Below, piece by piece: positions 1-7,003 of a stretch of 8,992 bases of DNA. Source of the DNA: Victivallales bacterium (GTDB lineage Bacteria > Verrucomicrobiota > Lentisphaeria > Oligosphaerales > Oligosphaeraceae); NCBI GenBank assembly GCA_017615955.1, contig JAFZZD010000682.1, positions 1-8,992 of the forward strand. The letters run 5' to 3'. A program made the position numbers and the translations under genes. The notes below the pieces were generated by a model. The model was not told the DNA's origin and made no database searches. It worked only from the letters and a program-made list of their open reading frames with translations. Position 1 is the first letter of the stretch; each line of letters starts with the position of its first letter.

Positions 1-23
1 CTGTGAAAATGCGACCTGGCGGT

Positions 24-51
24 TTGCATAAAGAGGAATTGCCTGTATAGT
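24..51 (+). promoter_or_regulatory. Sigma-70-like promoter of the tRNA-Glu gene
   Basis: TTGCAT (24-29) and TATAGT (46-51) are separated by 16 bases, a good match to -35/-10 hexamers. The predicted start near 58 lies about 14 bases before the mature 5' end of the tRNA, as expected for a short pre-tRNA leader. Assigned by eye from consensus and position only. Confidence 0.6.
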
Positions 52-71
52 ATCGCCGTTTTTTGAAACAA

Positions 72-147
72 GTCTCCATCGTCTAGTGGCCTAGGACAAC
101 GGGTTCTCATCCCGTCAACACCAGTTCGACTCTGGTTGGAGATGCCA
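72..147 (+). tRNA. tRNA-Glu, anticodon CTC
   Basis: This is a full 76-base cloverleaf. The acceptor stem pairs 72-78 with 137-143, with a G-U wobble at the first pair, followed by discriminator G144 and an encoded CCA (145-147). The D arm has the TCTAGTGGCCTAGGA pattern typical of bacterial tRNA-Glu. The anticodon stem 99-103/111-115 closes a seven-base loop with anticodon CTC at 106-108, which reads GAG. The T arm pairs 120-124 with 132-136 around a TTCGACT loop. It delivers glutamate for translation and could also feed tetrapyrrole synthesis. It stands alone between its own promoter and terminator. Loop sequence and D arm agree on Glu, so identity is secure. Confidence 0.97.
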
Positions 148-153
148 ATATCC

Positions 154-186
154 AGCCCATGCTTCAGTACGAGGCATGGGCTTTTT
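154..186 (+). terminator. Intrinsic terminator after tRNA-Glu
   Basis: A perfect 9-bp stem pairs AGCCCATGC (154-162) with GCATGGGCT (174-182). It can extend inward by T-G, T-A and C-G pairs to leave a five-base loop, and it runs straight into five T residues (182-186). This is a textbook Rho-independent terminator seven bases after the tRNA CCA end. It also lies only 30 bases before the next start codon. Confidence 0.92.
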
Positions 187-216
187 CAATGTCTTTAATA
201 GTTGGTTGCAGGAGTT

Positions 217-1125
217 ATGTTTCGTGGCATCATTTACATGGCGATAGTCGGTGCGGGGTGGACCATATACGGCATGGTCATGGGATGGGCGCCAAAGCGC
301 AAGGTCAATGTGCCCATCATGCTGTTCTACAGTGCGCTGGCGGCCATAGCGGTGTGTGTTTCCGCCGGGCTGCTCACAGGTTTTCCGAAGGATGTGCCGC
401 CTTTGCCGCATTGGATAACATTTGTTGCGCTGTACTTGTGCGGCATACTGAATTTCTTCCAGCTGTTCCTGATGTCAAAGGCCATGGAACGTGGGCCGAA
501 TTGCATAATATGGAGCCTTATACAAAGTGCGTTCGTGTTTCCGTTTGTATTTGGCGTAGCATGCTTCCACGCCAGGTGCGTTGTCTGGAATGTAGTAGGC
601 GTGCTCTTAATAATTGGCGCCTTGGTGCTGTACAGCATTGGCAAAAGCAACAACGTGACTGGCAGGTGGAAGATGCTGGCCTTCATCGCGATGATGGTGA
701 CTGGCTGCACACAGATATTGGCCAACCTGCCTTCCTATTTCCCAGAGGCGGAAGGGGTTTCAGGCATCTGGCGCACCGCATATTTCTCAATGGGGCTGGG
801 TTCTGGCACAATCATCCAGACACTTGTTGAACAAGGCAAAAAGCTGCCGTCAGTCATCAAAGGCAGCTTTCTCAGCCTGGACATGTGGATATGCATAGTC
901 CTGCTTCAGTCCACGGAAATACTCACTTCCGCATTCCTGTTGTATCCAGGCATGAACAGGCTGGCGGCGGCTGGCGTGGGGGCCATTGCGTATCCGATAA
1001 CGGTCGCCTCCAGCATCGTGTCATTCGACCTGTATTCACTGGCGCTGCTGCGTGAAAAGCGCACGCCGCTGCAGATCCTGGGCATGGTCATGATCCTTGC
1101 TGGCATAGCGGGACTGTGTCTCTGA
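217..1125 (+). CDS. DMT/EamA-like ten-helix membrane transporter
   Basis: This 302-residue integral membrane protein has about ten hydrophobic helices (roughly 3-24, 33-55, 65-88, 93-115, 119-139, 152-171, 184-205, 220-245, 253-278 and 285-302). That count, a length near 300, the internal two-half layout and the C-terminal [12 protein letters not shown] helix fit the drug/metabolite transporter superfamily (EamA/RhaT-like). The substrate cannot be told from sequence. Start: ATG 217 is preceded by AGGAG (210-214), but the spacer is only two bases. A TTG at 202 in the same frame has no Shine-Dalgarno site, and ATG 238 would cut into the first helix without one, so 217 is the best choice. No promoter is evident between the tRNA terminator and this start, so expression may depend on read-through. 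The gene ends 155 bases before argG and is unlikely to share its function. Confidence 0.72.
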   Translation: MFRGIIYMAIVGAGWTIYGMVMGWAPKRKVNVPIMLFYSALAAIAVCVSAGLLTGFPKDVPPLPHWITFVALYLCGILNFFQLFLMSKAMERGPNCIIWSLIQSAFVFPFVFGVACFHARCVVWNVVGVLLIIGALVLYSIGKSNNVTGRWKMLAFIAMMVTGCTQILANLPSYFPEAEGVSGIWRTAYFSMGLGSGTIIQTLVEQGKKLPSVIKGSFLSLDMWICIVLLQSTEILTSAFLLYPGMNRLAAAGVGAIAYPITVASSIVSFDLYSLALLREKRTPLQILGMVMILAGIAGLCL

Positions 1126-1158
1126 CGTTGTGCATACATCAAATTGCCTGTTTTCTGC

Positions 1159-1188
1159 TTGAAAATCGGGGAAAAAACACCATATTAC
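1159..1188 (+). promoter_or_regulatory. Candidate argG promoter
   Basis: TTGAAA (1159-1164) is followed by CATATT (1181-1186, spacer 16) or TATTAC (1183-1188, spacer 18). The leader would then be about 85-90 bases and would contain the hairpin at 1216-1240. A better -35 (TTGACG, 1209-1214) lacks a -10 at the right distance. The call is by consensus only. Confidence 0.3.
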
Positions 1189-1215
1189 CGCGCTTGTTTG
1201 TAAATGTGTTGACGA

Positions 1216-1240
1216 CGTTGCATTCTGGACGAATGCGGCG
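1216..1240 (+). promoter_or_regulatory. Inverted repeat / hairpin in the argG leader
   Basis: GCATTC (1220-1225) and GAATGC (1231-1236) form a perfect dyad around TGGAC. As RNA the stem extends to ten pairs (1216-1225 with 1231-1240), including two G-U pairs. No T tract follows, so it is not a standard terminator. The half-sites are opposite in order to the TGAAT/ATTCA arms of an ArgR box, so an ArgR operator is not supported. It could be an operator for another regulator or a structured leader element 40 bases before the argG start. Confidence 0.4.
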
Positions 1241-1280
1241 CGTTGTTAAAATTGGAACAAATCAGAAGGAGTCATCTCTA

Positions 1281-2495
1281 ATGAAGAAGAAGATGAGGGT
1301 AGTACTTGCTTATTCGGGTGGCCTGGACACGTCCTGCATTTTGAAGTGGTTGCAGGAGCAGTACAATGCCGAGGTCATCACCTACTGCGCCAACGTGGGT
1401 CAGGAAGAGGAGCTGGACGGACTGGACGAAAAGGCCAAGGGAACTGGCGCCATCAAGTCATACGTGGAGGATTTGACAGAGGACTTTGCACGCGACTACA
1501 TCTTCCCCATGTTCCAGGCGAACGCCATATATGAGAACATGTATCTTCTGGGCACGTCCATTGCGCGTCCTCTTATCGCCAAGCGCCTTGTCGAGGTGGC
1601 AAAGGCCGAGAAAGCCGAGTACATCTGCCACGGCGCCACAGGCAAGGGCAATGACCAGGTTCGCTTCGAGTTGAGCGCCTACGCCTTGAATCCCTCCATC
1701 AAGATCATCGCCCCATGGCGCAGCCCTGACTGGACATTCAAGTCCCGTACCGACCTGGTGAACTATGCGAAGTCCCGCAAGATTCCGATCACAATCCATG
1801 CATCCAAGCCATATTCAATGGACCGCAACCTGCTGCACATCAGCTTTGAAGGCTATGCGCTGGAGGATCCATGGCAGGAGGCTCCAGAGGAATGCCATGT
1901 GCTGACAGTTCCTGTGGAAAAGGCACCTGACCAGCCAGAATACATCGTGCTCGGCTTCAAGAAGGGCATCCCCGTGAGCATTAACGGCAAGAAGCTTTCT
2001 CCTGCAAACCTCATGCGCGAGCTGAACAGGCTGGGCGGCAAGCATGCAATCGGGCGCATTGACATCGTGGAGACACGCTACACAGGCATGAAGGACCGCG
2101 GCGTCTATGAGACTCCTGGCGGCACAATCCTCTTCCACGCACACCGTGCATTGGAATCCATCTGCATGGACAGGGAAGTCATGAGCATACGCGACCAGAT
2201 CATGCCAAAGTATGCCGACCTGGTTTACAATGGCTACTGGTTCTCGCCAGAGCGTGAATTCCTGCAGGCAGCCATTACCAAGAGCCAGGAGAATGTGACT
2301 GGCGAAGTGCGTCTGAAGCTGTACAAGGGCAACTGCTTCATTTCAGGCCGCCGCTCGCCTTACACGCTGTATGATCCTGAGATCGTCACCTTCGAGAAGG
2401 ACAGCGTTTACAACCAGGCGGATGCCACTGGCTTCATCAAGCTGAATGCACTGCGCCTGCGCATTGGAGCCTCCGCAGAAAAGCCAAAGAAATAA
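1281..2495 (+). CDS. argG: Argininosuccinate synthase
   Basis: This cytosolic enzyme joins citrulline and aspartate with ATP to make argininosuccinate, the penultimate step of arginine synthesis. The 404-residue product has the family's usual length of about 400. The ATP pyrophosphatase loop SGGLDTS lies at 12-18, followed by the segment around [14 protein letters not shown] (84-97), the signature [13 protein letters not shown] (118-130) and [13 protein letters not shown] (179-191). Start: ATG 1281 follows AGAAGGAG (1264-1271) with a nine-base spacer. The frame stays open upstream to 1116, but that region lacks a ribosome site and family sequence. No argH or other arginine gene is visible in the window, so the gene appears isolated here, with its own promoter candidate. 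A 10-bp tandem repeat begins six bases after the stop. Confidence 0.97.
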   Translation: MKKKMRVVLAYSGGLDTSCILKWLQEQYNAEVITYCANVGQEEELDGLDEKAKGTGAIKSYVEDLTEDFARDYIFPMFQANAIYENMYLLGTSIARPLIAKRLVEVAKAEKAEYICHGATGKGNDQVRFELSAYALNPSIKIIAPWRSPDWTFKSRTDLVNYAKSRKIPITIHASKPYSMDRNLLHISFEGYALEDPWQEAPEECHVLTVPVEKAPDQPEYIVLGFKKGIPVSINGKKLSPANLMRELNRLGGKHAIGRIDIVETRYTGMKDRGVYETPGGTILFHAHRALESICMDREVMSIRDQIMPKYADLVYNGYWFSPEREFLQAAITKSQENVTGEVRLKLYKGNCFISGRRSPYTLYDPEIVTFEKDSVYNQADATGFIKLNALRLRIGASAEKPKK

Positions 2496-2500
2496 CAATC

Positions 2501-2550
2501 CACAGATTGACGCAGATTGACGCAGATCAACGCAGGCTGACGCGGGTTAG
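2501..2550. repeat. Five-copy, decaying 10-bp tandem repeat (CGCAGATTGA type)
   Basis: Five consecutive 10-base units start at 2501: CACAGATTGA, CGCAGATTGA, CGCAGATCAA, CGCAGGCTGA and CGCGGGTTAG. Similarity decays from left to right. The array starts six bases after the argG stop. The units also create two TTGACG hexamers that look like -35 boxes but have no matching -10. The CGCAGA core recurs in the repeat after pdxK at 8949. Confidence 0.85.
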
Positions 2551-2582
2551 AGCCGCGCTGGCCTGCATGGGGGAATTAGCAT

Positions 2583-2588
2583 TATAAC
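2583..2588 (+). promoter_or_regulatory. Possible -10 element just before typA
   Basis: TATAAC (2583-2588) sits five bases before the typA ATG. If used, transcription would start at or next to the start codon and the mRNA would be essentially leaderless. No clear -35 is seen 16-18 bases upstream (the region is GC-rich), so support is weak. Confidence 0.25.
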
Positions 2589-2593
2589 CTACG

Positions 2594-4387
2594 ATGGAAC
2601 AAAGTAAGATACGCAATATTGCCATTATTGCACACGTGGACCACGGCAAGACCACGCTGGTGGACCAGTTGTTCAAATTCAGCGGCAGCTTCCGTGACAA
2701 CCAGAAGGTGGCGGAACGCCTGATGGACTCCAATGACCTGGAACGGGAGCGAGGGATCACCATCACTTCCAAAAACGGCTCCTTTTGCTACAAGGATTAT
2801 CGCATCAACATCATTGACACTCCTGGACATGCCGACTTTGGCGGTCAGGTGGAGCGAGTCCTGAAAATGGCGGATGGCGCGTTGCTTCTTGTGGATGCGC
2901 AGGAAGGTCCAATGCCGCAGACATTCTTTGTTTTGAAGAAGGCGCTTTCCCTGAATCTGCCCATAATCGTTGTCATCAACAAGATTGACAAGCCCGCTGC
3001 CGCTCCATACAAGGCGATTGACGATGTGTTCGACCTGTTCGTCAGGCTGGACGCTCCCAGTGAACTCTTGGATTTCCCAGTTGTGTTCGCTTCCGGCAGA
3101 GACGGCTATGCCGTGAATGAACTGGATGACGAGAAAAAGGACCTGGCACCATTGTGCGAGTTGATCATCAAGCGCATACCGCCGCCGCCTGGCTCGCCAG
3201 ACGACCCATTGCAGGTAATGGTCAGTTCCCTGGACTATTCCCCTTATCTGGGAAGACTTGGCATTGGCAAGATCACTGGTGGCACGCTGAACATCAACAA
3301 GGAAATCGTTGTGGCGATGACAGACGGCAGCATCAAGCCCGCCCGCATCACCAATGTGTTCCGCTTCGAGGTGAACCAGAAGGTTGCTGTGACCTCCGCC
3401 TGCTGCGGCGACATCGTGGCAATCTCTGGCATGGACGAGGTCACGGTCGGCTGCACATATACCGACCCTGAAAATCCGCGTCCGTTGCCTCCAATGGAGA
3501 TTGACCAGCCTGTCATCTCAATGAACTTCATTCCGAATGACTCGCCATTTGCGGGCAGGGAGGGCAAGTTTGTAACATCCAGACATCTGGAGGAGCGCTT
3601 GCACCGCGAGACCATGTCGGACGTGGCATTGCATGTGACGCCGCTGGGAGAGGGGCTTGGTTTCTGCGTTCAGGGCCGCGGCGAGCTGCATCTGTCCATC
3701 CTGATTGAGGAAATGAGGCGCGGCGGCTATGAATTCCAGGTGACCAGTCCCCAGGTCATATTCAAGAACGAGGGCGACACCGTGCTGGAACCCTACGAGG
3801 AATTGACGCTGGACGTGGATGACGCATACGTGGGACCAGTTATGGAGAAACTGGGGCTGCGCAAGGGCATCATCCAGTCCATGTCCTCCAACAACGGCAT
3901 GACGCGTCTGGTCTATATCGTTCCAACACGTGGCCTTTTGGGATACAGGTCGGAATTCCTGACCGACACCAAGGGTCTTGGTGTTATGAACTACATTTTC
4001 CATGGATACAAGCCTTACGCAGGCGAAATCAAGCACAGACTGCGCGGCGCGATGGTGTGCATGGAGACATGCAAGTCCGTGGGCTATGCATTGTTCAACT
4101 TGCAGGAGCGTGGAACGCTTTTCATCGGTCCTGGCATTGACATCTATGCCGGGCAGGTGATTGGCGAGCATTGCCGTCCAGAGGATCTTATCGTGAATCC
4201 TGCCAAGGCTAAGAAGCTGACCAACATAAGGGCAGCCGGCTCTGACGAGGCTATTGCATTGACTCCGCCCCGGAAGATGACTTTGGAGGATTGCATTGCG
4301 TTCATAAATGACGACGAGCTGGTGGAAGTCACTCCCGAGAACATCAGGATACGCAAGAAGCACCTTCGCAAATGGGGAGGCGGCTGA
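2594..4387 (+). CDS. typA: Ribosome-associated translational GTPase TypA/BipA
   Basis: This is a translation-factor GTPase of the EF-G/LepA class that binds the ribosome and helps 50S assembly and stress or low-temperature growth. The 597-residue product has the family's usual length of about 600. GTPase motifs are clear: G1 AHVDHGKT (13-20), the RERGITI switch with Thr56 (51-57), G3 DTPGH (75-79) and G4 NKID (129-132). The G5 position reads ASGRDG, where SA is more common. Domain II, the EF-G-like domains (GRGELHLSILIEEMRR) and the TypA-specific C-terminal region (PTRGLLGYRSEFLTDTKG) follow in order. The start is fixed by an in-frame TAA at 2585 just upstream. No Shine-Dalgarno site lies in range (a GGGGGAA run ends 18 bases upstream), unlike the other genes here. 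It leads a tight cluster with the SlyD-like gene and thiN. Confidence 0.97.
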   Translation: MEQSKIRNIAIIAHVDHGKTTLVDQLFKFSGSFRDNQKVAERLMDSNDLERERGITITSKNGSFCYKDYRINIIDTPGHADFGGQVERVLKMADGALLLVDAQEGPMPQTFFVLKKALSLNLPIIVVINKIDKPAAAPYKAIDDVFDLFVRLDAPSELLDFPVVFASGRDGYAVNELDDEKKDLAPLCELIIKRIPPPPGSPDDPLQVMVSSLDYSPYLGRLGIGKITGGTLNINKEIVVAMTDGSIKPARITNVFRFEVNQKVAVTSACCGDIVAISGMDEVTVGCTYTDPENPRPLPPMEIDQPVISMNFIPNDSPFAGREGKFVTSRHLEERLHRETMSDVALHVTPLGEGLGFCVQGRGELHLSILIEEMRRGGYEFQVTSPQVIFKNEGDTVLEPYEELTLDVDDAYVGPVMEKLGLRKGIIQSMSSNNGMTRLVYIVPTRGLLGYRSEFLTDTKGLGVMNYIFHGYKPYAGEIKHRLRGAMVCMETCKSVGYALFNLQERGTLFIGPGIDIYAGQVIGEHCRPEDLIVNPAKAKKLTNIRAAGSDEAIALTPPRKMTLEDCIAFINDDELVEVTPENIRIRKKHLRKWGGG

Positions 4388-4390
4388 CAG

Positions 4391-4807
4391 ATGAAGACGC
4401 GTGGAAGCAGAATGCTGGTGCATTACACTTGCAGGGACAGCGAAGGCAATGAGCTGGAAACTACAAGGAATGGGGAACCCGTGGAGATTTTCGCGGGGAA
4501 CCAGGATGTGCTTCCCGCGTTGGAGAAGGCGTATCTTGCAATGAAGCCAGGCGAGAGCAGGAATCTGCATCTCAAGCCCAGCCAGGCATTTGGTCCAGTG
4601 CAGGGCGACCTGTTCTTCGAGGTGCCTATGGAAATGCTTCAGCTGGACTGCGACCCAGAAATCGGCATGACGGTGGAATTGGCGCAGGACGGAGATGAAC
4701 CTTCGCCTGGCACCATCGTTGAAATCAATGAAGAATACGTGCTGGTGGACTGCAACCACCCCCTGGCGGGTAAGGACCTTTATTTTGAATTGACGCGGGT
4801 GGAATGA
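4391..4807 (+). CDS. SlyD-like FKBP-type peptidyl-prolyl isomerase
   Basis: The 138-residue cytosolic protein matches the SlyD-type FKBP family, which catalyses proline cis/trans isomerisation and acts as a folding helper. The N-terminal strand VHYTCRDSEGNELETT (10-25) and the FKBP segment PVEIFAGNQDVLPALEKAYLAM (split over residues 30-51) lead into the AFG turn (66-68). An insert-in-flap domain follows (about 69-119), then the family hallmark NHPLAGKDLYFE (122-133). The histidine/cysteine-rich metal-binding tail of E. coli SlyD is absent. The start ATG lies three bases after the typA stop, with GGGGAGG (4374-4380) inside the end of typA as its ribosome site. Its stop overlaps the thiN start (ATGA). 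This spacing argues for one operon with typA. Confidence 0.88.
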   Translation: MKTRGSRMLVHYTCRDSEGNELETTRNGEPVEIFAGNQDVLPALEKAYLAMKPGESRNLHLKPSQAFGPVQGDLFFEVPMEMLQLDCDPEIGMTVELAQDGDEPSPGTIVEINEEYVLVDCNHPLAGKDLYFELTRVE

Positions 4808-5424
4808 TTGTCATACTGGCAAATGGAACGTATCCCACTGGCGCGGAGCCGCTGAAGCTGCTGGCCAATGCAGAGAAGGTGGTGTGTTGCGACGGTGCGG
4901 CGCTGGAGTATATCGCCAGAGGCGGCGAACCAGATGTCATCATCGGGGATTTGGACAGTTTTCCCCAGGAACTTTGCCGAAAATACCAGGGCAGGGTGCA
5001 TCACATTGCCGAACAGGAGACCAACGACCTGTGCAAGGCATTCAGGTACTGCCTGGAGCAAGGCTGGAAGGATATTGTCATATTAGGTGCCACCGGCAAA
5101 CGGGAAGACCACACCATAGGCAACATTGCATTGCTGGCCGACTTTGCCGAGCAGATGCCCTCAATACGCATGGTCACGGACGAAGGCGAGTTCTTCGTGG
5201 TATTTGGACATGCGGTATTTCCCACAGTCAAGGGGCAGGAAATATCCCTTTTCGCATTGAGGCGCGATACCCATATATATTCAGAGGGGCTTATGTATCC
5301 CCTTGATGGCTTGTGCCCCGAAAAACTATGGAGTGCCACGCTGAACGTGGCCACTGGGGATAATGCAAGAATCACTGTCGCTGAAGAAGACAAGCCAGTG
5401 ATTGTATTCAAGTGCAATATTTAA
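4804..5424 (+). CDS. thiN: Thiamine pyrophosphokinase
   Basis: This cytosolic enzyme transfers pyrophosphate from ATP to thiamine, giving the cofactor thiamine diphosphate directly. The 206-residue length fits the bacterial family. Visible motifs are CDGA (29-32), the metal-binding GDLDS (48-52), the ETND..KA segment (72-79) in place of the more usual TD..KA form, and GATGKREDHTIGNI (95-108), which corresponds to the conserved LGATGGRxDHTLxN block. A beta-rich C-terminal thiamine-binding domain follows. The ATG overlaps the preceding gene's TGA by four bases (ATGA), which implies translational coupling. The start codon has only a weak ribosome site (GGTGGA). No thiamine biosynthesis genes or TPP riboswitch are visible around it, which suggests a salvage role, but that is an inference from this window alone. 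Confidence 0.93.
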   Translation: MIVILANGTYPTGAEPLKLLANAEKVVCCDGAALEYIARGGEPDVIIGDLDSFPQELCRKYQGRVHHIAEQETNDLCKAFRYCLEQGWKDIVILGATGKREDHTIGNIALLADFAEQMPSIRMVTDEGEFFVVFGHAVFPTVKGQEISLFALRRDTHIYSEGLMYPLDGLCPEKLWSATLNVATGDNARITVAEEDKPVIVFKCNI

Positions 5425-5550
5425 CTCGGAGATGCATGGATTTTTCTTGATTTTCCAAATGTGTCACCAATTGAAGCCGTGCATCCTGGGAATATGCTCT
5501 GCGTCTCAGCTTTAAGGATTGTAAGGAACAGTCATAAGGCAGTGGCGATA
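5425..5550. other. Convergent intergenic region with one CGCAGAG-type unit
   Basis: These 126 bases separate the converging ends of thiN and the fucosidase. No convincing intrinsic terminator was found. GATGCA (5431-5436) and TGCATC (5480-5485) can pair across a 43-base gap. On the - strand, 5497-5507 reads GAGACGCAGAG, a single unit resembling the CGCAGA repeats elsewhere in the window. It lies downstream of the fucosidase stop in that gene's own sense. Confidence 0.35.
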
Positions 5551-6837
5551 TTACTCTTTGGTTTTGCTTGATTGGTGGAAGAACCATGATTGGGACTTTG
5601 TCAGTTTTGTCAGGCTTTCCTTAATGTTGAAGTTCCCTTTCAGTTGCAGCACAAGCACCTCGTTGGGGTATTCGTTTATTGGGATTTCGCGTATCCTTGA
5701 TACTGGTCTGTCGGCAATTCCCTTGACATACACCAGTGGCTGGCTTGTCAGAGGCAGTTTGCGCCCGTCGTTTAGCAGTCTGGCCTCCCGTATGTCCATT
5801 TGCGGAAGTTGCAGTGTCGCGTAGCGCAGCGGGTCAAGGATGAAAAGGTATATCGTATGCTGGTCTCCAGTTGTCACGTATGGCACGTCCTTGACGACTA
5901 CAGGCGTTGCCTTCAATGCCTTTTCCACTTTGCCATACCAAAGTCCCACCTTTTTCATATAGTCCTGTGACTGTGGGGAGAGGCATCCATCCTTGCGAGG
6001 CGCAACGCCCAGCAGAAAGTTGGCGCCCATTGCCATATAGGAGGCTATATGCGCTTCCAGTGCAAATAGCGAGATGTAGTCCTCTTCCTTGCGGTATGCC
6101 CAGCTGCCTCTGCCAATTGCCTCGCAAGCCTCTGTTGGACTGGTGAAGAACCTTCGCTCGTTTTTGGAGAAAGTGCGTTCAGGCGTGGAAAAGTCGCCTT
6201 CGTCGAAGCCGCGGTTGTTTATGACAGCTGTGGGCTGGAGTTTGCGTATCAAGTTGTTTATGCGGCGTACCCTGGTGGAATATGCCACATTCATGTCCCA
6301 CCAGAAGCCGTCAATTCTGCCGTAGCTCGTGCAGAGTTCGGCAATCTGGTTCTCCACATATTTCAGGTATGTCTTCACATTGTGGAATTTGGGATCTGTC
6401 TTGATTTCATGTGAGCGCCCCAGGTTTGGATAGTCTGGCCTATGCCAGTCCACGACAGAGTAGTAAATGACAAGCGGGAAGTTGCGCCTGTGGCACTCGT
6501 CCGCCAGCATCTTGACAATGTCCTTGCCGTATGGAGTGTGCATCACATTGTAGTCAGTGTACTTTGTGTCCCACATACAGAAGCCGTCATGGTGCTTGGC
6601 TGTAATGACGACATAGCGCATGCCGCATTTTTCCGCCAGGTCAAGCCATTCCTTGGGCGAATATTTCTTTGGATTGAACAAGGGGATTGCCTGGTCGTAT
6701 TCGTCGTAGTCCATTCCCCAGCGCCATAATACCTGTTCCTGCTTCTCGAATATGGTGTATATCCCGAAATGCACGAACATTCCGTATTTTGCCTTGAAGA
6801 ACCAGTCCCTGCGGTCATTGAAGCATTTGAGTGCCAT
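5551..6837 (-). CDS. Intracellular GH29 alpha-L-fucosidase
   Basis: The 428-residue glycoside hydrolase family 29 protein should release terminal alpha-L-fucose from glycans. Visible family features are the N-terminal WFFKAKYGMFVHFGIYT (12-28), PKEWLDLAEKCGMRYVVITAKHHDGF (split over 61-86), the CMWDTKYTDYN block (87-97), and IDGFWWDMN (175-183), whose Asp181 is the likely catalytic nucleophile. The acid/base is less conserved in GH29; Glu220 (STPE) and Glu236 are candidates only. A beta-rich C-terminal domain follows from about 315. There is no signal peptide or lipobox, so it should act in the cytoplasm on imported oligosaccharides. The start has AAGGG (6844-6848) six bases upstream. It has its own promoter and is transcribed divergently from the gene at 7004. 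No fucose catabolic genes are in the window, so the natural substrate is open. Confidence 0.9.
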   Translation of the reverse strand: MALKCFNDRRDWFFKAKYGMFVHFGIYTIFEKQEQVLWRWGMDYDEYDQAIPLFNPKKYSPKEWLDLAEKCGMRYVVITAKHHDGFCMWDTKYTDYNVMHTPYGKDIVKMLADECHRRNFPLVIYYSVVDWHRPDYPNLGRSHEIKTDPKFHNVKTYLKYVENQIAELCTSYGRIDGFWWDMNVAYSTRVRRINNLIRKLQPTAVINNRGFDEGDFSTPERTFSKNERRFFTSPTEACEAIGRGSWAYRKEEDYISLFALEAHIASYMAMGANFLLGVAPRKDGCLSPQSQDYMKKVGLWYGKVEKALKATPVVVKDVPYVTTGDQHTIYLFILDPLRYATLQLPQMDIREARLLNDGRKLPLTSQPLVYVKGIADRPVSRIREIPINEYPNEVLVLQLKGNFNIKESLTKLTKSQSWFFHQSSKTKE

Positions 6838-6888
6838 AGTTCGCCCTTGATGAGTCGAGTGTCATGAGTAGTTTCCAGAAGTTTGGCT

Positions 6889-6916
6889 AATATAATTGTC
6901 TTCCCTCAATTACCAA
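6889..6916 (-). promoter_or_regulatory. Promoter of the fucosidase gene
   Basis: On the - strand TTGGTA (6911-6916) and TATATT (6889-6894) are 16 bases apart. The leader would be about 45 bases. An AATTG/CAATT dyad (6894-6898, 6907-6911) lies between and partly over the hexamers, and ATGAGT occurs twice (6850-6855, 6864-6869) in the leader. These may bind a regulator, but nothing identifies one. Confidence 0.5.
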
Positions 6917-6941
6917 TAAAAAAAGGCTGTCATGGAATGTC

Positions 6942-6969
6942 TTGACGCACTATGACCGCAATTTATATT
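6942..6969 (+). promoter_or_regulatory. Promoter of the gene at 7004
   Basis: TTGACG (6942-6947) and TATATT (6964-6969) are separated by 16 bases, a strong sigma-70-type match. The predicted start near 6976 gives a leader of about 28 bases carrying GGAGG (6995-6999). It stands back to back with the fucosidase promoter, 25 bases apart. Confidence 0.6.
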
Positions 6970-7003
6970 GTCCACCGTTTGCAAAATACATTATGGAGGC
7001 GTT

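Noticed and set aside
159..830. 223-codon + frame overlapping the transporter
   Set aside because: It starts inside the tRNA terminator and encodes a Cys/His/Arg-rich sequence without membrane helices; the transporter frame has a coherent ten-helix pattern.
1209..1240. ArgR operator (ARG box) before argG
   Set aside because: The dyad arms are ATTC then GAAT, the reverse order of the TGAAT...ATTCA consensus, and the flanks do not fit.
1116..1280. 55-codon in-frame extension of argG upstream of ATG 1281
   Set aside because: The frame is open, but there is no ribosome site, it overlaps the transporter end, and ArgG proteins start at the segment after 1281 where AAGGAG is well placed.
2507..2522. 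Two TTGACG hexamers as -35 boxes for typA
   Set aside because: They are part of the 10-bp repeat unit, and no -10 lies 15-19 bases downstream.
3518..4759. 413-codon open frame on the - strand
   Set aside because: It lies antisense across typA and the SlyD-like gene, which have full family motifs. The product is rich in His, Gln and Leu with no recognisable domain, as expected of a shadow frame.
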